Shown: one piece after another, positions 52,604 to 61,144 of the stretch
Layout of the letters: every line of letters starts with the position of its first letter
Numbering within the stretch: position 1 is the first letter of the stretch
Assembly (NCBI GenBank): GCA_040389005.1
Contig: JAZKAS010000014.1
Span: 1 to 64,000 of the forward strand
DNA from: JAGOUN01 sp040389005
GTDB taxonomy: Bacteria > Pseudomonadota > Gammaproteobacteria > JAGOUN01
Length of the DNA stretch: 64,000 nucleotides
Reading direction: 5' to 3'
Notes under the pieces: generated by a model
Told to the model about the DNA's origin: nothing
Database searches by the model: none
The model's input: the letters and a program-made list of their open reading frames with translations, nothing else
Position numbers and translations under genes: made by a program

Positions 52604-54058
52604 CTATACCAATACCGTCTGACAAAGTTGCAATAATTCTGCAGGAAATATTCCAATCAATAACGCAAATATGCCCGTTAGACTAACAAATAAAATCGAG
52701 CTCGAAGAAATAGCCGGTGCGTAAATCGGTTCTTTTGCAGGCTCATCAAAATACATCACTTTAATCACGCGCAGATAATAATATAAACCCACGATGCTCA
52801 TAAGCACCATAAAAACAGCCACCACGACTTGTCCCGCTTCTAATAAGCTCATTAAAATAGAAAGCTTCGCGATAAATCCGACCGTGGGTGGAATCCCTGC
52901 CATAGAAAACACAAGCAACAAAATGATAAACGCAAGCCAAGGGTGTCGACGACTTAATCCTGATAAATCACTGATAGTTTCAACTGAATTAGTTTGATAA
53001 TTCAACAGAGTGATTGCAGCAAATGCACCCACAGAAAGAATGACATACGTGATCATATAAAATAATGCTGCAGATAATCCTGTGATACTGCCCACGGCAA
53101 AACCAAATAGCATAAACCCCATATGTGCGATAGATGAATATGCGAGCATGCGCCGCAAGTTGGTTTGTGTCAGTGCTGCAACATTACCGATCAGTATGGA
53201 TAATATCGCAATTAAATAAAGCATCTGTTGCCAATGTTCCACAAGAGGCACAAACGCTGTTTGTAACAAACGAGCAAATAAAATAAACACTGCAATTTTA
53301 GGCGCACCCACAAGAAATAATGTTAAACTTGGTGGCGCACCTTCGTAGACATCCGGCACCCACATATGAAACGGCGCTAAGCCTAATTTAAAAGCTAATC
53401 CTGCTAATACAAACGCAACCCCCACAAGCGCCATAATCATATCGGCCCCTGTTAGATTTGAAAAAGCGATGCCTACATTCACAAATCCAAAACTATGCGC
53501 AACACCATAAATTAAAGAAATACCAAACAATAAAAATCCTGATGCGAGTGCACCCGTTACGAAATATTTAAGCGCTGCTTCAGAACCTTTGCTCGATTTT
53601 CTGTGATACGCGCACAAAATATAAAGCGGAAATGACATCAATTCTAAAGCAATATACAGTGTTAAAAAATGATACGCGGTCGTCATCACTAACATACCAA
53701 CGATTGAAAATAAAACCAGTGAGACATATTCGCCAATAGGCAATTGCTGTCGCATTAAGTCTTTACGTGAATAAAAAAGCGCGAAAAAGCTTAAGGCTAT
53801 AATTAATATGCCGCCCAAAATAGAACAATGATCAATACGGAAACGCTCGTGCGCAATCGCAGCCGCGTCAGGAAAACAAGCGATTTGTCTAAAAATGAGC
53901 GCAATGCTAATCAATAAACCAAGTTGTGTGCCATAATAAATCCAACCATCGGCTTTGTGTTTACAAAACGCTGTCACTAATAAAATGACACAGCCGAGTG
54001 TTAATATAAACGCACCGGGTAGCATCGCATCAAAGTACAAACCTAAAAAATTTTCCAT
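52604..54058 (-). CDS. nuoN: NADH dehydrogenase I subunit N
   Basis: A proton-pumping antiporter-like subunit of complex I with about 14 membrane helices over 484 aa. It shows the family pattern YIALELMSFPLYILCAY with the key Glu, a central-helix Lys in YFVTGALASGFLLFG, and FKLGLAPFHMWVPDVYEGAP. ATG at 54058 has GGAG seven bases upstream. An ATG two codons earlier overlaps the nuoM stop. Last gene of the nuo operon. Confidence 0.96.
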   Translation of the reverse strand: MENFLGLYFDAMLPGAFILTLGCVILLVTAFCKHKADGWIYYGTQLGLLISIALIFRQIACFPDAAAIAHERFRIDHCSILGGILIIALSFFALFYSRKDLMRQQLPIGEYVSLVLFSIVGMLVMTTAYHFLTLYIALELMSFPLYILCAYHRKSSKGSEAALKYFVTGALASGFLLFGISLIYGVAHSFGFVNVGIAFSNLTGADMIMALVGVAFVLAGLAFKLGLAPFHMWVPDVYEGAPPSLTLFLVGAPKIAVFILFARLLQTAFVPLVEHWQQMLYLIAILSILIGNVAALTQTNLRRMLAYSSIAHMGFMLFGFAVGSITGLSAALFYMITYVILSVGAFAAITLLNYQTNSVETISDLSGLSRRHPWLAFIILLLVFSMAGIPPTVGFIAKLSILMSLLEAGQVVVAVFMVLMSIVGLYYYLRVIKVMYFDEPAKEPIYAPAISSSSILFVSLTGIFALLIGIFPAELLQLCQTVLV

Positions 54059-54060
54059 TA

Positions 54061-55578
54061 TCATGCTCCAAACATCAAACTATCATTGAGCAAATGCCCC
54101 ACAGAAGCATGCAACATTTCTAATAACCATTGTGGATAAACGCCAATAAAAATAATGCCTATTGATAATAATCCAAAAACAAAAATTTCGTGAATGCCAA
54201 TATCTTGCAACACCTCGACCTTATGATTCGTAATGGGACCAAAAAATATTTTCTTAACCATCAATAATGTATACGCTGCCGCAATCACCAATGTCAACGA
54301 CGCGAAAAGTGCAATACAGAAATCCGCATGGAAAGCGGCAACGATAACCATAAATTCCCCGACGAATCCTGAAGTGCCTGGCAAACCGACATTGGATAAA
54401 GCAAACAACATAAAAAATGCAGCAAAAATCGGCATAGTTTTAGCGAGTCCACCCCAATCTTTAAGATTTCGACTGCCTACCCAGTATTGCATCATCCCAG
54501 CGGCTAGAAATAATCCTCCGGTATTAAACGCATGTGAAATCATTTGCACCACTGCGCCTTCAAAACTCATATACGCTTCAAAAATACTGTGGCTAAAATG
54601 AATGATGCTATAGACCATAAAACAACCCAACACCGCAAATCCCATGTGGGCAATAGAAGAGTACGCAATTAATTTTTTCATATCATTTTGCACAAGCGCC
54701 ATGATTCCAACATAGATAATCGCAATTAACGCGAGTGCAATCATATACGGCGCCATGATTTGATTGGCAACAGGTAATATCGGCATGCTAAATCGAATAA
54801 AACCGTAAACGCCGATCTTCAACATTAAACTTGCCAGCACAACGGATCCGCCTGCAGGCGATTCCGTATGCACATCAAGCAACCACGTATGCAAAGGCCA
54901 CAAAGGCAGTTTGATTGCAAAGGCAATAAAAAATGCTGCAAATAACCACAACTCAACATGGCGCGGTAAAACAACATCATAAAATTTTGTAATTTCAAAG
55001 CTGTGCGTAATTTGATGCAAATATAAAATAGCCACCAACATGACGACTGAGCCTAAAAACATATAAATAAAAAATTTAATCGCTGCATAAGAACGTTGCT
55101 TGTCTCCCCAAATGCCAATCGATAAAAACATCGGAATCAGCATCGCTTCCCAGAACACATAAAATAAAATCGCATCAAGCGCTGCAAATACGCCAATCAT
55201 CATTGCTTGCGCCATTAAAAATGCCGCCATGTATTGCGCGATATTATTTTTAACGAGTTTACAACTGCCGATTACCACGACAAATGTTGTAAATGCTGTC
55301 AATAAAATAAGTGCCAAAGAAATCCCATCAATGCCCAATGCGTAACGAATACCAAACATGGAAATCCACGAATGACTTTCTTGAAATTGCATCTCGTAAG
55401 AATTCACGTTGAAATGCTGATAGAGAGGAATACACATTAATAATTCAGCAAGAGACGCTAGCACGGTCCATTTTTTGATAATAGAGACAGGTATTTTTTT
55501 TGCGCTAAATAATAAAACAATAGCGGCCAAAACAGGCCACCAAATTAAAATACTTAATAATGGAGTATTTTCAAACAT
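54061..55578 (-). CDS. nuoM: NADH dehydrogenase I subunit M
   Basis: A membrane-arm antiporter-like subunit of 505 aa. It has FYVFWEAMLIPMFLSIGIWG with the conserved Glu, KFFIYMFLGSVVMLVAILYL with the channel Lys, FAIKLPLWPLHTWLLDVHTE, and AYSSIAHMGFAVLG. Length is close to E. coli (509). It follows nuoL after an unusually long 126-bp gap that holds an inverted-repeat pair. Confidence 0.97.
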   Translation of the reverse strand: MFENTPLLSILIWWPVLAAIVLLFSAKKIPVSIIKKWTVLASLAELLMCIPLYQHFNVNSYEMQFQESHSWISMFGIRYALGIDGISLALILLTAFTTFVVVIGSCKLVKNNIAQYMAAFLMAQAMMIGVFAALDAILFYVFWEAMLIPMFLSIGIWGDKQRSYAAIKFFIYMFLGSVVMLVAILYLHQITHSFEITKFYDVVLPRHVELWLFAAFFIAFAIKLPLWPLHTWLLDVHTESPAGGSVVLASLMLKIGVYGFIRFSMPILPVANQIMAPYMIALALIAIIYVGIMALVQNDMKKLIAYSSIAHMGFAVLGCFMVYSIIHFSHSIFEAYMSFEGAVVQMISHAFNTGGLFLAAGMMQYWVGSRNLKDWGGLAKTMPIFAAFFMLFALSNVGLPGTSGFVGEFMVIVAAFHADFCIALFASLTLVIAAAYTLLMVKKIFFGPITNHKVEVLQDIGIHEIFVFGLLSIGIIFIGVYPQWLLEMLHASVGHLLNDSLMFGA

Positions 55579-55608
55579 AATCCTAAATCCTCAATAAACT
55601 TACTGCTG

Positions 55609-55687
55609 TGTCACCCCAGCGTAGGCTGGGGCCTAGTCTTAAAAATCTAATATTCAGGACTGTGTCCCAACCTACGCTGGGATGACA
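55609..55687. repeat. Inverted repeat pair, CCCAGCGTAGGCTGGG family, between nuoL and nuoM
   Basis: The arms TGTCACCCCAGCGTAGGCTG..(55609-55631) and CCCAACCTACGCTGGGATGA..(55666-55687) are inverted copies (20 of 22 matches) about 35 bp apart. A short relative is at 43526-43549. Confidence 0.85.
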
Positions 55688-55704
55688 TTTTTCTTTTTCA
55701 ATTC

Positions 55705-57585
55705 TTAACTGCAAAAAATCACAACAATCAGCGCAAACAATCCACATACCATGCCAAACGCATATCGCCCAACAAATCCTGATTGCAACCCTCTCAATAA
55801 TCCTGATAAACGTATCCAACTTCGTGCAAAGCCATTCACGCCAATGCGATCAATCCATTGCATATCAATAATTTGATAGGCAAAGCGACCCAATTTTTGC
55901 GTACCGTTAACAAATACGATTTGATTAAACGCATCAAAGCCATATTTTTCAACCAATACTTTATTGAAAATTCCAAAATAACGTTTCACATAAATCGGTG
56001 CTTGCGGTTGGATTAAATAACAATAAATCGTACAAATAACACCGGCAATTGTTATCCAAAACGGTAATGTTTTTACAGACTCAATCGTCATCGCAAATGC
56101 AGGTTCTACACCCATAATAATCATGCCTAAAAAAATCGAAGGAATCGCTAAAACAATTAACGGCAAAAGTGCAAACCACGAAGATTCATGCACGGGATGA
56201 TGCGCAACATCAAATCGGCATTTACCATGAAACGTTAAAAAGAATGCGCGAAACGTATAAATCGCTGTGACAAACGCGCCGATCAACGCACACACATAAG
56301 CAAACGATGCTCCGGGAACAAGCGAAGTATGAATGGCTTCAATAATCGTATCTTTTGAATAAAATCCTGAAAACGGTGGAATTGCAACTAACGCCAACGC
56401 GCCAATTAAAAACGTGATCCACGTGATCGGCATATATTTCCACAACCCGCCCATGCGACGCATATCTTGTTCATGATGCATGCCTAAAATCACCGAACCC
56501 GCGGCAAGAAATAATAATGCTTTAAAACAAGCATGCGTAAACAAGTGAAACATCCCCGCCGCATACGCCGTCGAACCCACGCCCATCATCATATAACCGA
56601 GTTGTGATAAGGTTGAATACGCAATGACACGCTTAATATCGTTTTGTACAATACCAATTAACCCCATCGATAACGCCGTTACGGCACCAAGCACTAAAAT
56701 AATACTGAGCGCTGTGGTTGAGTATTGAAGAATAGGCGACATACGGCACAGCATATAAACCCCCGCCGTAACCATCGTCGCAGCGTGAATTAAAGCGGAA
56801 ATTGGTGTCGGACCTTCCATTGATTCTGGCAACCAAACATGCAAGGGTACTTGCGCAGATTTCCCTGCAGCACCGATAAATAACAAAATACTCATCACTG
56901 TCATCAATGAACACATGACGCCAGGCGCTATTTGAATTAACTCATGTGATTTTGCTGCTGCTTGTGAAAATACATCGGCATAATCGGCAGAACCAAAATA
57001 AACGACCGAACACGCAATGGCGAGTAAAAAGCCCATATCACCCACACGGTTGACAATAAACGCTTTTAATCCACCTAACACCGCAGATTCACGCTCATAC
57101 CAAAATCCAATCAGCAAATAAGAGACAAGTCCCACGCCTTCCCAACCAAAAAACAATAAAATAAAATCGTTGGCAGCGACTAAACACAACATCGCAAAGG
57201 TAAATAACGACATATAACTAAAAAAGCGTTGATCACCGTTATCGCCTTTCATATACGCGATGCTATAAACATGCACGAATAACGAAACGAAGGTCACCAC
57301 CAACATCATCGCCACGGTGAGATTGTCGATCAACAAACCAATATTAAAATGATATTTTCCAGCAATCGCCCATTGATACAATTGAAAGGATTGCGACGGG
57401 GTTTCATTAAGCAAAATTGTTTTAAATAAAACAATCGCACTGATAAAGCTGATCGCTAATAATCCAATCGTCACGATATGCGCGGCGCGTTTGCCAATTT
57501 GTTTTCCAAAAATCCCCGCAATCACGCCGCCGAATAAGGGCGCTAAAATCGTAATTAGGGTGAAAATTTTAATAAGCATGGACAT
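55705..57585 (-). CDS. nuoL: NADH dehydrogenase I subunit L
   Basis: The distal antiporter-like subunit with the long amphipathic lateral helix at its C-terminus, 626 aa. Motifs are FFGWEGVGLVSYLLIGFWYE with the key Glu, GKSAQVPLHVWLPESMEGPT, ALIHAATMVTAGVYM and AYSTLSQLGYMMMGVG. Length is near E. coli (613). It starts 3 bp after the nuoK stop. Confidence 0.97.
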   Translation of the reverse strand: MSMLIKIFTLITILAPLFGGVIAGIFGKQIGKRAAHIVTIGLLAISFISAIVLFKTILLNETPSQSFQLYQWAIAGKYHFNIGLLIDNLTVAMMLVVTFVSLFVHVYSIAYMKGDNGDQRFFSYMSLFTFAMLCLVAANDFILLFFGWEGVGLVSYLLIGFWYERESAVLGGLKAFIVNRVGDMGFLLAIACSVVYFGSADYADVFSQAAAKSHELIQIAPGVMCSLMTVMSILLFIGAAGKSAQVPLHVWLPESMEGPTPISALIHAATMVTAGVYMLCRMSPILQYSTTALSIILVLGAVTALSMGLIGIVQNDIKRVIAYSTLSQLGYMMMGVGSTAYAAGMFHLFTHACFKALLFLAAGSVILGMHHEQDMRRMGGLWKYMPITWITFLIGALALVAIPPFSGFYSKDTIIEAIHTSLVPGASFAYVCALIGAFVTAIYTFRAFFLTFHGKCRFDVAHHPVHESSWFALLPLIVLAIPSIFLGMIIMGVEPAFAMTIESVKTLPFWITIAGVICTIYCYLIQPQAPIYVKRYFGIFNKVLVEKYGFDAFNQIVFVNGTQKLGRFAYQIIDMQWIDRIGVNGFARSWIRLSGLLRGLQSGFVGRYAFGMVCGLFALIVVIFCS

Positions 57586-57588
57586 GCG

Positions 57589-57900
57589 CTATCCTCTTAA
57601 TTCATTGAGCGAAACAATATCAATCGTGCCACGACGTCGAAACACTAATACAATAATTGCTAAACCAATCGCTGATTCTGCCGCCGCGACCGTCAAAATA
57701 AAAAATACAAAGACCTGACCGGCGATGTCTTGGAAGTATTGTGAAAACGCGACGAAATTAATATTCACCGCTAATAACATCAACTCAATACTCATTAAGG
57801 CTTTAATTAAGTGATGACGATTCATAACGATACCGCCAATGCTGATACCGAAAATCAATGCACTTAAAATCAAATAATATGCTAAAGGAATTACTGTCAT
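57589..57900 (-). CDS. nuoK: NADH dehydrogenase I subunit K
   Basis: A small three-helix subunit, 103 aa, with the two conserved membrane glutamates in ALMSIELMLLAVNINFVAF and VAAAESAIGLAIIVLVFRR that form part of the proton path. Length is normal (E. coli 100). Confidence 0.97.
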   Translation of the reverse strand: MTVIPLAYYLILSALIFGISIGGIVMNRHHLIKALMSIELMLLAVNINFVAFSQYFQDIAGQVFVFFILTVAAAESAIGLAIIVLVFRRRGTIDIVSLNELRG

Positions 57901-57913
57901 CGTTTTTTCCGCC

Positions 57914-58114
57914 CTACATCGAAATAATTTTTAATCGATCTTGTTTCGTTACTTTAATTTGTGCCGCAATATCTTGTTTCTTGCGATGCGTATGATCACG
58001 GTGCGTCAAATAAATCGCACCAACAATCGCCACTAATAAAATAACTGCCGCTAATATCACGGAAATGGCATCTTCTTGAAAAAGCGCTAATCCTAATTGA
58101 CTTAAATTACTCAT
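57914..58114 (-). CDS. nuoJ: NADH dehydrogenase I subunit J, C-terminal part as separate ORF
   Basis: The 66-aa ORF matches the end of NuoJ: SNLSQLGLALFQED corresponds to the usual ..LG.VLYT.Y.. segment, followed by the last membrane helix (SVILAAVILLVAIVGAIYLT) and a basic tail ending LKIISM. It overlaps the N-terminal ORF by eight bases (ATGAGTAA), with GAGG about nine bases upstream, so coupled translation is plausible. About 45 or more residues including helix 4 are missing between the two parts. Confidence 0.8.
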   Translation of the reverse strand: MSNLSQLGLALFQEDAISVILAAVILLVAIVGAIYLTHRDHTHRKKQDIAAQIKVTKQDRLKIISM

Positions 58115-58376
58115 GACGCTTGCCCTCTTCGCCTAAATTCAACATCATCACGACGAATAAAAAGAGTGTCATCACCGCGCCGACATAGACAATAATCAAC
58201 ATCAAGCCTAAAAATTCTGCTTGAATTAAAATCCATAATCCTGCGGTCATGACAAAGGCAAGAATCAGCCATAATACCGCATGCACCGAACGACGACTTA
58301 AGGTCACCATGATGCTTGCAATGATTAACATCGCGCTGAATGCAAAAAAAATCAGTTGGGTTATTGTTGTCGCCAT
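58107..58376 (-). CDS. nuoJ: NADH dehydrogenase I subunit J, N-terminal part as separate ORF
   Basis: The 89-aa ORF matches the first three helices of NuoJ, including the pi-bulge helix 3 (LGLMLIIVYVGAVMTLFLFV) and VVMMLN. It stops right after MMLNLGEEGKRHE, where full-length NuoJ (about 184-200 aa) continues with helices 4 and 5. Its start overlaps the nuoI stop (TAATG). Either a real deletion with frame change split the gene, or the assembly lost a short segment here. Confidence 0.85.
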   Translation of the reverse strand: MATTITQLIFFAFSAMLIIASIMVTLSRRSVHAVLWLILAFVMTAGLWILIQAEFLGLMLIIVYVGAVMTLFLFVVMMLNLGEEGKRHE

Positions 58377-58882
58377 TATCGATACTCCGCATCGGCTTGT
58401 CGGGCTTTCGCGATGTCTTTTTCATAGCGATCGCCGACGGCNNNNNNNNNNAATTTTTCTTTGGTCATGATATTTTCGCCACGATTTTCAAATTGATAAT
58501 GCATCAACGAGGTTTCTACAATAGAATCGACCGGGCAAGATTCTTCACAAAATCCACAGAAAATACATTTGAACAAATCAATTTCATATTTCGTGGTACG
58601 ACGTTCGCCATCACTCGCACGCGGTGCTGCTTCGATGGTAATTGCGAGTGCCGGACACACCGCTTCGCATAATTTACATGCGATGCAACGTTCTTCGCCA
58701 TTTGGATAACGACGCAAAGCATGAAGACCACGAAAACGTACAGAAGTTGGCGTGGTTTCTTCAGGAAACAGAACCGTGGTTTTACGACGCCAGAAATAAA
58801 TCCCCGTTAAACGTAATCCAATGAGCAACTCCCAAAGAGTAAAACTTTTAATATAATTTTGTAAGCTGTTTAATAATTTCAT
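58376..58882 (-). CDS. nuoI: NADH dehydrogenase I subunit I (two 4Fe-4S clusters), with assembly gap
   Basis: A peripheral-arm subunit carrying N6a and N6b. Both ferredoxin motifs are intact: CIACKLCEAVCP (about residues 66-77) and CIFCGFCEESCP (about 105-116). The C-terminal part contains 10 Ns, read as four unknown residues before AVGDRYEKDIAKAR. Flanks suggest only two or three residues are missing. Length 168 aa is normal. It begins immediately after the nuoH stop. Confidence 0.95.
   Translation of the reverse strand: MKLLNSLQNYIKSFTLWELLIGLRLTGIYFWRRKTTVLFPEETTPTSVRFRGLHALRRYPNGEERCIACKLCEAVCPALAITIEAAPRASDGERRTTKYEIDLFKCIFCGFCEESCPVDSIVETSLMHYQFENRGENIMTKEKXXXXAVGDRYEKDIAKARQADAEYR
58442..58451. 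other. Assembly gap (10 N) inside nuoI
   Basis: Ten undetermined bases near the 3' end of nuoI. Reading frame is kept on both sides, and the family suggests little is missing. Confidence 0.95.
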
Positions 58883-59905
58883 TTAAAACCACGGCCCTAC
58901 TTTAAAATAAACGGCTAATGCGACCACAATAATCCAAATCAACGCCACGGGAATGAGTATTTTCCAACCTAAGCGCATAATTTGATCATAACGATAACGC
59001 GGAAACGTCGCACGCATCCACAGGTACATCAACAAGAAAAAGCCCATTTTGATCACGAGCCAAACAATACCCGGTACAAACGCAAACCATTCGCCCAAAT
59101 GCGGTACATGTTCAAACGGTGAAAGCCATCCGCCCAAAAACATCAGCGACGCTAATGCCGAGATTAAAATCATATTGGCATACTCAGCTAAGAAAAATAG
59201 CGCAAATCGAATGCCCGAATATTCGACATGAAACCCGGCAACAATTTCAGACTCACCTTCTGCCATATCAAACGGTGCACGGTTGGTTTCTGCCACCCCC
59301 GAAATCCAATACACAATCATCAACGGAAACAAGGGTAACGCGTACCAATGCCAAATGCCGCCCGCTTGCGCCATGACAATTTCACTTAAATTCACGGAAC
59401 CTGCGGCCATCATGACGCCAACTAACGCAAAACCCATGGCAATCTCGTAGGAGATCGCTTGCGCAGAAGCACGTATTGCGCCATACATCGCGTATTTCGA
59501 ATTTGACGCCCAACCGGCAATCAAAACACCATAGATGCCTAACGATGTCATCGCCAGCACATATAAAATACCTAAGTTAATATTAGCAATGACCCAACCT
59601 GAATTTACGGGGATCACGGCCCACGCGGATAATGCCGTACCAATACTAATGATAGGCGCGATCATAAATAAAAATTTATTGGAAGCCGTAGGAAGAATAA
59701 GTTCTTTTTGCAACATTTTTAAGACATCAGCAAAAGGTTGTAACAATCCCTTGAAGCCAACACGATTTGGGCCTAAACGCCCTTGCATGTAGCCAATGAC
59801 TTTGCGTTCAGCATAGGTCAAATAGGCCACACTTAGAATAACAACGATAACAAGTGCCAAAATTTTCACAACGAGCCAAATCAACGCAAATAACGCTGCT
59901 AACAT
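58883..59905 (-). CDS. nuoH: NADH dehydrogenase I subunit H
   Basis: The membrane subunit at the quinone-binding interface, 340 aa with eight helices. It has the hallmark AERKVIGYMQGRLGPNRVGF, LLQPFADVLKMLQKE, the acidic SGVAETNRAPFDMAEGESEI loop and the EYANMILISAL segment. Length is near E. coli (325). It should follow nuoG directly but is separated from it by an MFS transporter gene. Confidence 0.97.
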   Translation of the reverse strand: MLAALFALIWLVVKILALVIVVILSVAYLTYAERKVIGYMQGRLGPNRVGFKGLLQPFADVLKMLQKELILPTASNKFLFMIAPIISIGTALSAWAVIPVNSGWVIANINLGILYVLAMTSLGIYGVLIAGWASNSKYAMYGAIRASAQAISYEIAMGFALVGVMMAAGSVNLSEIVMAQAGGIWHWYALPLFPLMIVYWISGVAETNRAPFDMAEGESEIVAGFHVEYSGIRFALFFLAEYANMILISALASLMFLGGWLSPFEHVPHLGEWFAFVPGIVWLVIKMGFFLLMYLWMRATFPRYRYDQIMRLGWKILIPVALIWIIVVALAVYFKVGPWF

Positions 59906-59956
59906 ATTAAAGCGCCTATATCTTTATTCAACAAAACTTCTGCGATTTTATACTGA

Positions 59957-61144
59957 TTATACCCGCCTAGGCGAGTATTTTTTTGCGGCACATAGTATCA
60001 ATACACTAGCACCTAACACCAACATCGTAAGAGCCAAAGGCATAGTGCTCGTGATTTTCCACTTCAAAACAACCGTTGAAACAACAAAACCAAAAACAAA
60101 TTGACAAGAACCAAACAACGCAGACGCAGCCCCCGCCATATCTGGGAATGGCTCAATAGCACCGCCCGCTCCAGCGCCCATCAAAAATGCACCCCCAAAT
60201 CCCATAATCATCATGGGGCCCATAAATCCAAACATACTTAATCCAAAGAAAATATACCAAAGCCACATAACAACGCCGGCGAGCGTCATTAAAATTGTCC
60301 CTAATAGTGCAGTTCTATACGTACCTATATTTTTAACGACATAACCACAAACAATACTGCCAATAAAAAATATTAAGCCGATAGAGGCAAAATAAATACC
60401 AAAATGCTGCTTGGGGATGCTAAGCAAATCGATAACAATATAAGGGGACACTGAGAAAAAAGTGAGAAATCCCGCAAAACCTGCAGAGGAACAAAGCGTG
60501 TACATGACAAAGGTTCTACTTTTTAGAATAAGTTTATAATTAACAAAAATATCCTTTGAAAGGTTCACTCGATTGGCAACGGGTAAACTTTCTTTCACTT
60601 TAAAAAAGGTGAGCAATACGATTAAAAAAGCAATCAACGCTAGAAATGCAAAGGTCGCTCGCCAACCAAAATAAAGTGCTAAATACCCCCCAATTGATGG
60701 CGCTAAAAGAGGCGATAAAGCGATCGTTGAATTTAAAAAGCTATATATTTTTGCGCATTCATCACCGGAAAAAAGATCACGAACAATAGCAAAACAAGTA
60801 ACCATCATTCCACACGCACCAAAACCCTGCGCCATTCTGGCCAGGATTAACGTGCTGATATCAGGCGAAAATGTAGAAACAATACTGCCCGCCAAATAAA
60901 GTGTTGTAGCAGAAATGATTATTTTGCGTCTACCATAACAATCCGACAAAGGACCAACAATGAGCTGCCCCAATCCGGTAGTAAGTATAAATAAACTTAC
61001 TGTTAATTGAACGACTCCTGGCGGCACAGAAAAATAAACGCACAAGTCTGGAATGCTCGGCACATAAATATCTAAAGCAAGCGCAAACCCTAATATAAAA
61101 GGCGCAAGCAGTAATACGGTGCGCAAACTATTTTTTTGTTTCAT
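59957..61144 (-). CDS. Bcr/CflA-type MFS drug transporter inside the nuo operon
   Basis: A 395-aa inner-membrane transporter of 12 helices. Bcr/CflA (DHA1) features are ALALDIYVPSIPDLCVYFSV at the N-terminus, GQLIVGPLSDCYGRRK in loop 2-3, RMAQGFGACGMMVTCFAIVR with the antiporter motif, and LLAPSIGGYLALYFGWR. The substrate is unknown (drug or metabolite efflux). Its start overlaps the nuoG stop by four bases (ATGA) and it ends 51 bp before nuoH, so it is translated with the complex I genes. It is not a normal member of this operon. Confidence 0.88.
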   Translation of the reverse strand: MKQKNSLRTVLLLAPFILGFALALDIYVPSIPDLCVYFSVPPGVVQLTVSLFILTTGLGQLIVGPLSDCYGRRKIIISATTLYLAGSIVSTFSPDISTLILARMAQGFGACGMMVTCFAIVRDLFSGDECAKIYSFLNSTIALSPLLAPSIGGYLALYFGWRATFAFLALIAFLIVLLTFFKVKESLPVANRVNLSKDIFVNYKLILKSRTFVMYTLCSSAGFAGFLTFFSVSPYIVIDLLSIPKQHFGIYFASIGLIFFIGSIVCGYVVKNIGTYRTALLGTILMTLAGVVMWLWYIFFGLSMFGFMGPMMIMGFGGAFLMGAGAGGAIEPFPDMAGAASALFGSCQFVFGFVVSTVVLKWKITSTMPLALTMLVLGASVLILCAAKKYSPRRV

